From: Salvia splendens | Lineage: Eukaryota; Streptophyta; Magnoliopsida; Lamiales; Lamiaceae | Reading direction: 5' to 3' | Assembly (NCBI RefSeq): GCF_004379255.2 | Contig: NC_056033.1 | Location: 35,428,719 to 35,492,718, forward strand | DNA: 64,000 bases | Shown: piece after piece, positions 42,689 to 53,770 of the stretch | How the letters are laid out: the number at the start of each line of letters is the position of its first letter | How positions within the stretch are numbered: position 1 is the first letter of the stretch | Translations under genes and position numbers: made by a program | The notes under the pieces: model-generated | Databases searched by the model: none | The model's input: only the letters and a program-made list of their open reading frames with translations | Told to the model about the DNA's origin: nothing

Positions 42689-44834
42689 GAGCATCTCCAG
42701 TGGCGGACGTCCGGTCGGACATACGGTCGGACGTCGCGACGGGCGACCCGGACGTCCGCCATTGTGGCGTTTGGGGTCGGATACGGACGTCCCGTGAGGA
42801 CGTCGGGTGTCCTCGGACGTCCCTGCGACTGGCGGGCGGACGTCCACCACTGTGGCAAGAGTCGGACGTCCCGCTCGGACGTCCGAAATTTTTTTATTTT
42901 TTTTAAACCCTATATATACGGCTCGTTGAACTTCATTTCATTTGCACCACTTGTTGTTAACAAGTTTCTCTCTTCTTTTACTACAAATTTCATTTCTACT
43001 TTTAATGGAGAACGATAGGAACTCCCCGGCCACGAGCGAGTCGCAGACTCCGGCGTTTCCCATCGACCTGGAGGGAAACGCCAGCGGAAATGCGACAACA
43101 GTACCGGGAATGGGACAGATGGGTGGGATGGGTGGGATGATGTCCCCTTATATGTACAATTGGATGGGACAGATGGGCGGTATGGGTGGTATGATGCCCA
43201 GGGCAGCCGGGATGGGGGGCATGACCCCAAATATGATGATGCCGGGGATGGGGATGGGGGGCATGACCCCAAATATGATGGGACAGATGGGTGGGATGAT
43301 GGCGGGGATGATGGCGGGGATGATGCCGGGGATGATGCATGTGGGAGGTGGTGGCAGGGGCCCTGAACCACTAGCGGACGATGTCTATCGGCCGGTTGTG
43401 GATATGCAGTCTACTGATACCCCTTCCACTTATGTTCCGGATACTCAGTTCACCGGCATAGACACTTTCTCTTTTGAGGAGTTGGGGATATCTCCAGTCA
43501 GGCAGACGCCCGATGATATGAGCGGGGGCAGGGGGAAGGGACGTGGCAAGGGCAAGGGGAAAGCCCCAGGGTCTTCCTCACGAACGGTGGCAGAGGAGGA
43601 GGATGAGGAGACGGGAAAGAGGACGATCTGGAGCCAGTGGGAAAACGTCGCGCTTGCGAAGGCTTGGATTGCAATTGTCGAGGATCCCTATGTCGGTGCC
43701 AACCAGCATATTGACAGACTATGGCATCGGATCGCTGAAGCCTACCACACACACAAACCGGCTAGTGCGAAGCGTCGCCTTCCCGAACAGTGCCGGAAAC
43801 AGTGGGAGCGGTTGAGGCCTAAGCTTAATCGATTTGCTGGCCTCTACCAAAACAACCTCCGCCAGGCAAGCAGCGGTATGTCCGAGGAGGATGTCCGGAA
43901 CCGTGCCTTTTCTCAGTACCCTGACAGAGCCTTGAAATTCAAACAATTCGACCAGTGGGAGGCCTTTCTCGTGGTGAAGGATTCCCCAAAGTTTTGTGGG
44001 GGAGTCGAATCGGGCTGGGCGAAGCGGACGAAGATCAACGCTTCCGGTGAATACAGCAGCAGTGCTGGTTCGCACGAGCTCCCGGAAGCCGATGAAGTGT
44101 CCCCGCTACCGCAATCAGACTCTCGCTGTCGCCGTCGCCCGGTTGGGCAAAAGGCTGCGCAACGGAGGGCTAGGGGAACCAGCAGCGGTAGCGGGTCGTT
44201 CGAGGTTGAATCGGAGGCCCTTGCTCCCCAAGAAGATATCGTCCGCCTCGCCCGCACGCAGTTAACGACAAGCTTGGTCCGGACCATGCATAGGTGGCAT
44301 AGCACGACCGATCCGCTGTACAAGAGGATGCTGAAGGATGTCATCGATGGATGTCGGCGCGATTTGGGGATGCCCCCCATTGGAGATGATGGCGCCGAGC
44401 TTAGCGGAGGGGACGACGGGGGCGGCACGGGCGACGGTGACGGCACGGGTGACGGCACGGGTGACGGGGGCGGCACGGGCGACGAGGACAGCGCGGAGTG
44501 AGTCGGGCCCATTGGATTATGTATTTTTCTTTTTTTGAATGACTATGTATTTTGCTTTTTTTTCTAACTATGTTTTTTTTATGTTTTATGAATATGTATT
44601 TTTGCCCGTATTTTGCTTTCCCGTATTCCGTGTCAAAATTATATTTCTGTTTTTACGTAATTAAATTATTGTGATTTTTTTTATTGCGGGATGTCCTAGT
44701 GGGAAGGGCGGACATAGGAGGGGATGTCCTAGTGACGTGGCAGTGGGATGAGAAGTCCTAGTGACGTGGCAGGAGGTGTTTTTGGGATGTCCTAGTGGAT
44801 GTCCTAGTGGGATGTCCGCCCACTGGAGATGCTC
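42689..44834 (+). mobile_element. PIF/Harbinger element carrying only the Myb/SANT-like ORF
   Basis: Ends GAGCATCTCCAGTGGCGG and (inverse) GAGCATCTCCAGTGGGCGG, with exact TTA duplications at 42686-42688 and 44835-44837. Subterminal CGGACGTC/GACGTCCG motifs are repeated on the left, and GTCCTAGTG(GGA) motifs on the right. A TATATATA at 42910-42917 lies about 90 bp before the ORF start. There is no transposase ORF. GC-rich against its AT-rich surroundings. Confidence 0.92.
43005..44501 (+). CDS. Harbinger-type Myb/SANT-like protein with Met/Gly-rich N-terminus
   Basis: 498 codons from ATGGAGAACG at 43005. I chose this start over an in-frame ATG at 42942 because the upstream residues are unlike the family and lie next to the TATA box. 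Residues about 30-115 are built of GQMGGMGGMM- and GMTPNMM-type repeats. Residues about 205-320 form the Myb/SANT-like unit: RTIWSQWENVALAKAWIAI, LWHRIAEAYHTHKP, RRLPEQCRKQWERLRPKLN, FKQFDQWEAFLVVKDSPKF. Residues about 390-420 hold a basic, nuclear-localisation-like stretch RCRRRPVGQKAAQRRARG. The C-terminus is a Gly/Asp repeat (GDGDGTGDGTGDGGGTGD). Its partner transposase is not in the element. The frame is intact, which suggests recent activity or use. Confidence 0.82.
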   Translation: MENDRNSPATSESQTPAFPIDLEGNASGNATTVPGMGQMGGMGGMMSPYMYNWMGQMGGMGGMMPRAAGMGGMTPNMMMPGMGMGGMTPNMMGQMGGMMAGMMAGMMPGMMHVGGGGRGPEPLADDVYRPVVDMQSTDTPSTYVPDTQFTGIDTFSFEELGISPVRQTPDDMSGGRGKGRGKGKGKAPGSSSRTVAEEEDEETGKRTIWSQWENVALAKAWIAIVEDPYVGANQHIDRLWHRIAEAYHTHKPASAKRRLPEQCRKQWERLRPKLNRFAGLYQNNLRQASSGMSEEDVRNRAFSQYPDRALKFKQFDQWEAFLVVKDSPKFCGGVESGWAKRTKINASGEYSSSAGSHELPEADEVSPLPQSDSRCRRRPVGQKAAQRRARGTSSGSGSFEVESEALAPQEDIVRLARTQLTTSLVRTMHRWHSTTDPLYKRMLKDVIDGCRRDLGMPPIGDDGAELSGGDDGGGTGDGDGTGDGTGDGGGTGDEDSAE

Positions 44835-44890
44835 TTAAAACATATGCCCGGTCAAAGTAAGACAATCTTTATGGGACGGAGATGAGGGAG

Positions 44891-46452
44891 TACTATATTA
44901 TTGAGAGAATTGATTTGACGAGCGCCTCTCCACTTCCTCTCTCCTTTTTTTTCGTGAATTTCTCCAAAATCAATTTCACCGCTCTCAGTTTCACGAATCT
45001 CATTCTTCAATTCTCACAAAAATTTCACGCATCTCTTTAATTCGAAAAGCTACTCTGTCAATTTCATTCACAAAGCTACTCTGTCAATTTCATGCATCTC
45101 TTCTTCAATTCACAAAAGCTACGCTACCAATTTCACGCATCTCTTCTTCAATTCACAAAAGCTACGCTACCAATTTCACGCATCTCTCCTTCAAAATGAG
45201 ATTCTTGAAACACGTGATTTTTCTTTTTTATTTTCCCTTTGTCATATTATGTTATGCTTTGATTTTTATCGGGTTTGAATTAAAAAGGCAGTCACACTGG
45301 GGTTTCTTATTTTTCTTCGCTCTGTATGCGATATGAGATATGTTGGGCTTTTATTTTATTTTATTTGTTACATTAAAGCCAACACTATTCATTGCGTTAA
45401 AAATCAAAATTCAAATAAATGAAATAACTATTCATTGTGTTAAAACTAAAATGCACATAAATGAAATGTCTATTCATTGTGCTAAAAATAAAATACAAAT
45501 ACGGAATACAAATATATGAAATGACCCTTTATTGAGATAAAAATAAAAATACAATGAAATATCGGTGAGAGATTATTTTACAAAATAAAAGTTAATATAA
45601 TCAAAATATTAATTTAGATTTTAAAAATAAATATAAAATAAATACACATGTCAAATTTTATGCATACACCCCCCTGAAAGTAGCCGCCCAACTCCGGGGC
45701 AAATGTGCCGATAAACTAGTTTACTATGTATCCAGTCCAACGAGGTTTGTTATTAAATTCATCATTTAATTTACTGTGTACAAATAATTGTTGCTTACGC
45801 TAGTATCAACAAAATGATTATTTTTTAAATAAAAACAACACTTAAACTATACCCTACAATCTAAATATGATTTGTGAATTATATGCTACTACGTCCGAAC
45901 AGCTTATGTAATACCACAACAATCAGTCAATCACTGCGATCATGAAATGGCCTATCTTGTAATAATGCATCAAAGTATTTTCAATGAACCAACCTTATTC
46001 ATCAAATATCAATGATTAGTAGTAGTAGTAGTTTAAAATATACCATCGTTTTGATTACTATAAAAATCGTATCTCAAATTTTCCGGCACCCAAATAACGA
46101 ATGATTCCCGCTTAAGTTGTTTTATGGAGTAGTAGTAATCAATTAATAAAAAGAAAGACACATCTGGATATATCCCCCACATTCAAGACTTGTGAAACTT
46201 TATTTTATTTTTATAATATTAATGTCCCAACTAAAAGTTAAAGTCCTTTTTTTATTTTGAACAAAAAATAAAATAAAATATTTCATCATTTTTATTTTAT
46301 TCCATCATTTACTCTCATATTTTATTTTTCTCTCCTGCAATTTAATATTTCTAATTTCTGTGCTAAATTTTTTTACCACAACTTGCTCAGAAGTAAGAAA
46401 GGAGAGAGCATCATTTTATATTACGAAAAATTATCTGGTAATCTTTAGTTCT
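44891..46452. other. AT-rich sequence with a short minisatellite, no gene seen
   Basis: Apart from the minisatellite at about 45000-45200 I see only AT-rich, low-complexity sequence. Confidence 0.5.
45000..45200. repeat. Minisatellite with units of about 43 bp
   Basis: Four to five imperfect units built on AAAAGCTAC(G/T)CT, CCAATTTCACGCATCTC and TTCTTCAATTCAC. The last two are nearly identical. Confidence 0.75.
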
Positions 46453-47169
46453 TCGGAGCATTCATAATAAGAATAGCCCAGCCATAGCCTAGCCACAAAC
46501 TCCTCCTGCCACATCATCAGCACTAAAAATCCTATTGCCACATCATCAAAACAAGCAAATAGTCCAGCAATAGCCTAGCCACATCACTCAAAATTATATA
46601 TAACAAATAATTAACAATCACACAAAATACGAAATTAAATTTAAGACACAGATACGGGAAAATTCAATTATATTATTAAAATTTAAAAAGCACATTAATT
46701 AAAATAATTACATTAATTTTTTAAAAAAGAAGGTACATTAAAAAATTACAAAAAAAAGTACATTAAAAAAATTACATAATAAAAAAAACTAACGTCGTGC
46801 AGTCCTTCGCGCCTACAACTCTTCAATTAAATCCTTTTGTAGTCGAATATGAGCATTCACTTGCTCTTGTACATAAATTAAGATAGAGAGAATACTCGTT
46901 AAAACAAGCGGTGCAAATGAAAATGACGTGCAAATCGCGTATATAAAGTGTTTCGAAAACTAAATAAAAAAAAATCCGCTCGCCGATCCGGAGCCTGCAA
47001 TGGCGGCCAGCGGATCGGCGAGCTCATCGGCCAGCACTCGGAAATCGGCGTGTGCTTACCGATTTTTCCGCCCAAATTCGGCAAACCGATTACAATAGTT
47101 CGGCGAGCGGATCGGCTAACGCCGGTGATCGACTAACCGGTCCGCTCTCTCCGCCATTGTGGATGCTCT
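46453..47169. mobile_element. Internally deleted PIF/Harbinger remnant
   Basis: The right end (inverse) GAGCATCCACAATGGCGG is followed by TTA. The left end GAGCATTCATAATAAG is similar but has no matching TTA, so the two ends may come from different copies. The minus strand at about 46792-46875 encodes QVNAHIRLQKDLIEEL, a TAG, then ARRTARR, which resembles the C-terminal end of plant Harbinger transposases (usually DLIEHIW or DLIEELW), with the Trp codon as TAG. This is a relic of a transposase gene. Confidence 0.6.
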
Positions 47170-47367
47170 TACTAAAACTGACCCAGAATTGGGGATGGGG
47201 TGGCCCACCATACATGAATTGAATAGGGTGTTCGGTGAATTAGATTTGGGCGTGTTTTCTACTAGTGATAATAATGTGATTTAAGTGTAGTGACAAAACT
47301 ACCCCTTATCAATTCCCAGATTTCAGGCTGAAACCCCAATCTGTCGCTGCAATCCCCAATCCCACCG

Positions 47368-47630
47368 ATGGCGTAGGAGCAGCTGATCCTCCGCGACACC
47401 ATGCGTGCCCACACCGACTGGGTCACTGCCATCGCCACCCCGATCGACAAATCCGACATGATTGTCACTGCCTTCCGTGACAAATCCATCATCGTCTGGT
47501 CCTTCACCGGCCACTCTCACTTCGTCCAAGACGTCATCCTCTCCTCCAACAGCCAGTTCGCCCTCTCCGGCTCATGGGACGACGAACTCTGCCTCTGGGA
47601 TCTCGCCGCCGAAACATCCTCGCGTCCAAA
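47368..47630 (+). pseudogene. RACK1-like: RACK1 (Gbeta-like WD40) pseudogene, N-terminal fragment
   Basis: The first two WD40 blades of plant RACK1 are readable: [66 protein letters not shown]1 is the ribosome-bound scaffold on the 40S head. Codon 3 is TAG (47374-47376) where the family has Glu. About 15 residues normally between blade one and TGHSHF are absent, and similarity stops after [10 protein letters not shown] near 47630. It is followed by about 120 bp of unrelated open sequence. The deletion is in frame. No introns or target duplication were seen, so the origin (partial duplication or retro-copy) is open. Confidence 0.85.
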
Positions 47631-48067
47631 GATAGAGATGAATGCGTCGATTTTGGGTGTGCAATTCGAGGGCAAATTCATCTTTTCACCGTTGACTCCT
47701 TCCAATTCTGGGCTCTCCAGAAATAAAAACCACTCATTAGTGATTTGTTAAGTGCGGGCCGCAGCCCCTTTTCTTGGGCTTGGCAGAAACTTATCTTGGC
47801 AAGTGAACATCAGTAATTGGGCAGATTTGGAGGCATATTGGCCATATCTGTGAAACTGAACACATCCTAATACCGTACAATAAATTAGTGGAGGTGTGTT
47901 ATTGAAGACTTGGCAGTTGTTGACAGAAGAAGACGAGGCGAAGACGACGAAAGGATAAATAAAAGAGGAGACAAATAACAACACATTTCAACATCACCTA
48001 TAGATAATATAGTGTACATATAAGTGGTATGCACTCAGAATATGGTTTTCAGTAATCAGGTAGTGAG
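47631..48067. other. Sequence between the RACK1 fragment and the HGSNAT-like gene
   Basis: Contains a short unrecognised open stretch after the RACK1 fragment and the probable promoter and 5' untranslated region of the HGSNAT-like gene. Confidence 0.45.
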
Positions 48068-51018
48068 ATGGCGGATATCAAAGAGGATTGTGGAGCTCCA
48101 AACTCGGAATCCCAACACATACAACAACATACACAAAAACACAACCCAAAACCCAAGCGCGTCGCGTCGCTCGATATCTTCAGAGGCCTCACCGTCGCGG
48201 TAATTAATGTTTTTGCGTTCTCAACTATTCCATGCTTTCTCGTTTTCATATGATGATTATTCTCTTCAAATTGATTTCGTTAAGTTCATAACCCTAGTTA
48301 TTGCTTTGATTTGGAAATTTGAATAGGCTTATTATGGTAATCATGAAATTGGAAATATCTGTGAATATATATTGAATGATATTGGAGTTCAGTTGATGAT
48401 CTTGGTGGATGACGCGGGCGAAGAGTGGCCTGTTATAGGTCATGCCCCATGGAATGGCTGCAATCTTGCTGATTTTGTTATGCCATTTTTCCTCTTTATT
48501 GTGGGAATGGCCATTGCACTGGCGCTCAAGGTTCGACTCTTTTAACCAATTCGATGTCATTGATTCTTGTTATACACTCTTTTGCTGATTTTTATGGATA
48601 GAGAATACAAGGTAGGGCAGAAACTATCAGAAAAATCATTTTCAGAACTATTAAACTTCTCTTTTGGGGCCTCCTTTTGCAAGGTTAGTTGTTGCTCTGC
48701 TCTGCATAAATTATTTGAGTTTGCATGTTTAGGTAATATCCTAACTGAGTCCGATGGTTTCATGCAGGAGGTTATTCACATGCCCCTGACAAGCTAACAT
48801 ATGGGGTTGACATGAAAATGATAAGGTGGTGTGGAATTCTTCAGGTGAAAATGACAACTTATTTCTAGATTTAGACTGATTCATCTTTGATCAAATGAAG
48901 TTGTACTGAGATTTGGATTGTTTTATCTTTTGCAGAGAATAGCTCTCGCCTATTTAGTGGTCGCTTTCGTAGAAATCTTGACGAGATGCTCTGTTCCAAA
49001 AGACCTATCACCTGCTGGAAAGCTGTCTGTGTTCAAGTTATATATTTGGCATTGGTGAGTGTTCTCTAACAGTTGCTGGTAAATTTGATTTGGAATAACT
49101 TTCAGTTAAGTTGTGTAGAGTGTTTGCTGGAATACTCATTGAATGATTGGCATAGATGATCGAACAGTGAAGATAGAACAATAGATGAGAACTGCTCAAA
49201 GCTCTCTCCTGAGAGTTCTCACATTTATCAGATTGAATTTGGATATTCATCCATTACAATGGGTCTGTATATTGAGTTGTTTCACTGGAAGAAACTGCTC
49301 CTAAGAACTAATCTGATGTGGCTGCTTACTTAGCTACGATATATTCTAACAGAATTCGAATGCGCTTTGATAATTATTAACGCTTCTTCTCTTCCACATC
49401 CCTTTTCTTCTTTCTTGAATTTCTTCTGCTGTCTCACGTTCATGGTTACATGCTATCAACTAGTGATCTACGATTCGCAGGATTTTTGCAGCTTGTGTTC
49501 TGAGTGTTTATCTGGCCGTGTTATATGGAATATATGTTCCCGACTGGCACTTCAGGGTGCAAAATACAGACAGTCCTGATTTTGGGAAAGTTCTTACTGT
49601 AAGCCCTTTCTCTTTTCATTGCTAGATTAATTTGTCTAGTTGAAAAAAAGATTTGGATATCAAGATATTTCTGGTCCATTAACTGTACTATTTCTCAAAT
49701 GAAACTGTTTGGACAAGAAATTTTGATATTCAGGTAGCTTGCAGTGTGAGAGGGAAACTGGATCCTCCTTGTAATGCAGTAGGCTATATCGATAGAAAAG
49801 TGATTGGAATCAATCACATGTATCCGCATCCAGCTTGGAAGAGATCGAAAGTGAGTGGTTTATTTTTGTCTCGTATATTGGTTATTCAAAGTCCTCATTC
49901 TCAAGTGTTGCAGGCTTGCACAATGAGCTCTCCGCACGAGGGACCTTTCCGAAGTGATGCTCCATCCTGGTGCTGGGCACCTTTTGAACCTGAAGGAATT
50001 CTAAGGTTGGACAGTCAAATTTTCATTTTTTGAATTTGGACATATTATTGCAAGTGAAATTGGTGCTAAGTATGGAGCATGTTAACGGATTATTATGGTC
50101 TCTTAGTGCAGCTCAATTTCTGCTATCCTCTCCACAATCATTGGACTTCATTTTGGACATGTTCTCGTGCACATAAAGGTCTGTATTAATAGCATTATTC
50201 CAGACAATTACGGTAGGTTCAATATAATATGGTGAAGTTGTAGGAACATAGGAGTAGACTTCAACATTGGGCGGTCCCAGGACTTGGCCTTGTTGTTATT
50301 GGAATAACTCTCCACTTTACAAATGGTATGTACGTCTCAAATATCATCCTCTTTTGTATCTCAAATTTCCTGATGAATATATATGATGGTGCAGCAATTC
50401 CTTTGAATAAGCAACTATACACCCTCAGCTATGTTTGTGTAACATCTGGAGCAGCAGCGTTAGTGTTCTCTGCTCTCTACATAATGGTACAAAATCTAGA
50501 CCTCGCATGTCATAATTCTTAATTGTTACCAAAACATAGAATAGGTCTTCCATCCTTGTAGTCTGTTTTTAGTTACAAATTCTCCATGTTAGGTCGATAT
50601 ATGGAACATTAGGTTTCTGTTTCTGCCATTGGAGTGGATTGGCATGAATGCAATGCTGGTATACGTGATGGCAGCAGAAGGTATCTTTGCGGGCTTTATC
50701 AATGGTTGGTATTACGATGATCCCCATAATACCTTGGTAAGTAAACTTATCAAAGCATTGACTCTCTTCCCCATCATAATTTAGAGGCTCGGTCAACAAT
50801 GAACAAAAGAAATGATGGCCTATTAGAGGTGAAGGGTGATATTGTATGATGATGGGTTAAGTTGTTTTTAGGTAAGGTGGATTCAGAAGCACATTTTCAT
50901 CAATGTGTGGCATTCAAGGAGAGTCGGGACTCTGCTTTACGTTATCTTTGCTGAGATACTGTTTTGGGGCGTCGTTGCTGGCGTATTGCACCGATTCTCC
51001 ATATACTGGAAGCTTTAG
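48068..51018 (+). CDS. Heparan-alpha-glucosaminide N-acetyltransferase-like (HGSNAT family) membrane protein
   Basis: Thirteen exons: 48068-48199, 48393-48530, 48602-48683, 48768-48844, 48936-49054, 49481-49598, 49734-49850, 49914-50005, 50112-50178, 50244-50325, 50395-50486, 50593-50736 and 50872-51018. They total 1,407 bp or 468 residues with every phase consistent and GT-AG throughout. Motifs in order: ASLDIFRGLTVALMILVDDA, HAPWNGCNLADFVMPFFLFI (the His is the best candidate for the acetyl-accepting residue known from human HGSNAT), RTIKLLFWGLLLQGGYSHAP, RWCGILQRIALAYLVVA, YGIYVPDW, CNAVGYIDR, DPEGIL-type FEPEGILRSISAI, and a long hydrophobic C-terminal half. About ten transmembrane helices are expected. 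The animal enzyme uses cytosolic acetyl-CoA to acetylate a lysosomal sugar. The plant substrate is unknown; a vacuolar or Golgi sugar acetyl transfer is inference. The gene looks fully intact. Confidence 0.9.
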
Positions 51019-51766
51019 TTCTTATCTTTTCACAATGTGTGCAGTTCAAAACTACAATTATCGACAGTTTGTATCTGATCCCATTTTAATTTAGTAGGGT
51101 TGTATTTTATTGTTTTTGTTTTTGTTTTTTGTACATGAAAGAGTTGATGCATTTATAGCTGTTTATTGTTGGGAGTGGGGATCAAACTCCTAAACCTCAT
51201 CCTTCTTAATATAAAAGTATGTTGATTGAGTTTGGCAAACGGTCAATTCTTCCAATACTTTATGAATTGAGGTATTACATAGTCGTTCAAAAATAATTGT
51301 GTAAGATTGTTTTCGGTTATATATATTTTAATTTCTTATTTCACCAAATCTTTTACGTTGATGTCTTACATTCTCCTAAAAATAAATTAAAATTACATAG
51401 TGTTTCAGATAAGTAATGATAAACGCCAAACGGTGTCGTCATGTGTGTATGAGTAAATCTGATTTTTTTTTGACAAATAAAGTGTATCATGGAATAATAA
51501 TCTATTTACTCTGTGTATATTGGAAAAGAAATAAAATATGTGCCATACAATACATGAATTGCATGAAATAGATGGTTAGGCTCCAAGAGTTGCATGCTCA
51601 TTAATTTCACACACTGCCCACACAACTTTGCACACACATAATATACACCACACACATAATATACACCACCTCTGTGTGTGTCTCTCTCTCTTATATATCC
51701 AACGCGACACATTCAAATCTAGATTTTGAAGAACCAGACAGGAGATTAGCGTTGTTGTAATTCATC
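51019..51766. other. Intergenic region with TATA-type promoter sequence for the SRPP-like gene
   Basis: 3' sequence of the HGSNAT-like gene, then AT-rich DNA. A CACACATAATATACAC direct repeat (about 51632-51670) and GTGT/CTCT microsatellites (51672-51691) are followed by TATATATCC (51692-51700), a possible TATA box about 70 bp before the SRPP-like start codon. Confidence 0.5.
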
Positions 51767-52267
51767 ATGGCGAAAACAGATTGCAGTCTCCAACAACCTC
51801 AATCCGTAAGCCTGCCATCACCATTCGCCCCATTCTGATTTGATTTGATGATGTATTAATGCCTAATTGGTTTCTGTCAATCAAGGCGAGGGACGATGAC
51901 AACTGGCCGACGCTCAAGTACTTGGATTTCGTGGTGGTCGCCACCCTTCACGCGCTGATGCTCATCGCCAGCATCTACGGTTTTGCCAAGGAGAGATCAG
52001 GCCGCCTCAAGCCCGGAATTAAAGTCGTTGAGGACTCTGTCAGGACCGTTATCGGTCCGCTTTACTCTAAATCACACGATCTTCCCATTCGTGTCCTCAA
52101 GTTTGCGGATCGCAAGGTATAATGCGCTTCAATTGGACGTTGGATATAATGATATTCTAATCACTTCTCCGATTATGAGTTTTTCATTGTTTCTGTTGCT
52201 TCCTTCGATGATTGTTTGATCTTATTAGGGTAAACGCTGAACGATTGGACGGGGCTTTGTTGACAAA

Positions 52268-52270
<3 letters not shown>

Positions 52271-52302
<32 letters not shown>
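52271..52302. repeat. (TA)16 microsatellite at the left edge of the MULE-type element
   Basis: Pure TA run. Elements A to E in this intron are all bordered by such runs. Confidence 0.95.
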
Positions 52303-52305
<3 letters not shown>

Positions 52306-52668
52306 TCTTAATCCATCCAAAAACACCTCTTAGTACAAAAACCTAGGACAATTTCCTGCCATTGGATGTAGTAAATAACGGATATGATTGATTCTTATTT
52401 TAAACAATTTTGTGTCATAATTAAAAAGATTTCGGTCATTATAAGGATATTTTGGGTACTAACACTAAACGAGTCATTTGAACAACTTGATTGCATTAAT
52501 TATGATCAATTAACGGGATTTAATTAGACACACTTCCAAAAACTCTCTGTATTCCCGCTCTATAGACAGAAGCTTTTGACGGACGATTCATCTCCATCTC
52601 CGTGACACAAAACCCTACTTCGCTAACGCTACTCTCCGACGATTTGAATCGGGACATTGTCAGCAACA

Positions 52669-53125
52669 ATGGTTGAAACTCGGGGGTCTGCAACATCAAA
52701 CAAAGAGGGGGAAGGTGAGTAATGGTCTTGTTTGGGTGTTTGCTTTTTCTAGAATCGGTACAATGCTGAAAACTGATTTCTGGTTGCCACGATGTATACT
52801 AGTTTACGAAAGGTCTACAGCAAAAAGGAAGACCGAAGCAAAAACGGAGCCCGCAAAAGGTTTTATTTGGTTCATATTGTTGAACCCTTATGTCTACAAA
52901 TTGCATGCTTTAAGCCAATGCGGATACAAACCAGTCATTATGCATCGAAAGCCGCCTTTAAAGAGCAATGTTGAGGGACGCAATGTTATCAAACCTAACT
53001 CGTCAACAGCTGACGGTAATGCATCTGCTGACAATCTGAACAAGGACAAAGGTATAACATTCTTAATGAATACTGTGCTCTGCAATGACATAATTGGCAA
53101 CTTAGTATGCAACTGTATTTGCTAG
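52669..53125 (+). other. Possible second gene of the MULE, with AT-hook-like motif
   Basis: ATG at 52669 opens 46 bp to a donor GAAG|GTGAGT (52715). A possible second exon 52812-52858 (after GAAAG) would add GLQQKGRPKQKRSPQK, which contains a GRP core flanked by basic residues like an AT hook. A third possible exon begins near 52952 (PPLKSNVEGRN...). An open stretch at 53842-54195 may be a further exon. I could not find one frame that joins all parts, so this is only a candidate accessory gene convergent to the transposase. Confidence 0.3.
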
Positions 53126-53524
53126 TTGCACTGTAGTCCATCAAGAAAAAACCAATATGCTAGTATACGATCAAAATAAGATGGTTTACAGATTGGACAT
53201 TTGTTTGATTCTATTATATTATGCTGACATAAAAGGTCCCATCGAATGACATGTGTGGCATTTAACCATGACACATGACTAATCTAATCCAACTGATTGT
53301 GTAGCCGTTATCTTTTATTCTCCACTATATTTGCTCTTTAGTTTTATTTTAACCTATCAATGTACTGAAGAAGCTGGCCGAGGTTGGGCCAACATTTGAC
53401 ACTGGGTTCTCTTTTGGAGAAAGTAATGTAACTTGCTATTATATTTTGACTTATATGTTGCTATTATATGACGTTGATTTGTTTCTATTTTTGGTGAAGG
53501 TAATAGATTTAGTTTTGGAAAACA

Positions 53525-53770
53525 TGACCTAAACAATGCTGTTGTATGACCTTTAATGTCTGTTATTAGTATGTCTGGTAATATTATGATCTAAACGATG
53601 TTGTTGTATGACCTTTAATGTCTGTTAGTATTATGTCTGGTAATATTATGACCTAAACGATGCCGATGTATGACCTTTAATGTCTGTTAGTATTATTTGT
53701 GGTAATATTATGACCTAAACGATGTTGTTGTATGACCTTTAATGCCTGTTAATATTATGTTTTGGAAAAT
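53525..53770. repeat. Four tandem units of about 62 bp inside the MULE
   Basis: Each unit runs GACCTAAACGATGTTG, TGTATGACCTTTAATG, TCTGTTAGTATTATG(T). Four copies with few differences. Confidence 0.85.

Larger units (their letters stand above)
42310..44890. mobile_element. Stowaway element with internal duplication, split by a Harbinger insertion
   Basis: Left end CCTCCCTCCCATAAAGATTA (42310) is matched in inverse by AATCTTTATGGGACGGAGATG ending at 44890, each next to TA. Without the 2,146-bp Harbinger insertion and its duplicated TTA, the Stowaway is about 430 bp. Its left part holds a tandem duplication of about 178 bp. Confidence 0.82.

Noticed and set aside
42260..43018. 252-codon ORF before the Harbinger gene
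   Set aside because: Built from the duplicated Stowaway interior and read through the Harbinger end; repetitive, no domain.
45640..45730. Possible Helitron end near GATAAACTAGTTTAC
   Set aside because: The palindrome AAACTAGTTT lacks a convincing GC-rich hairpin at the required distance.
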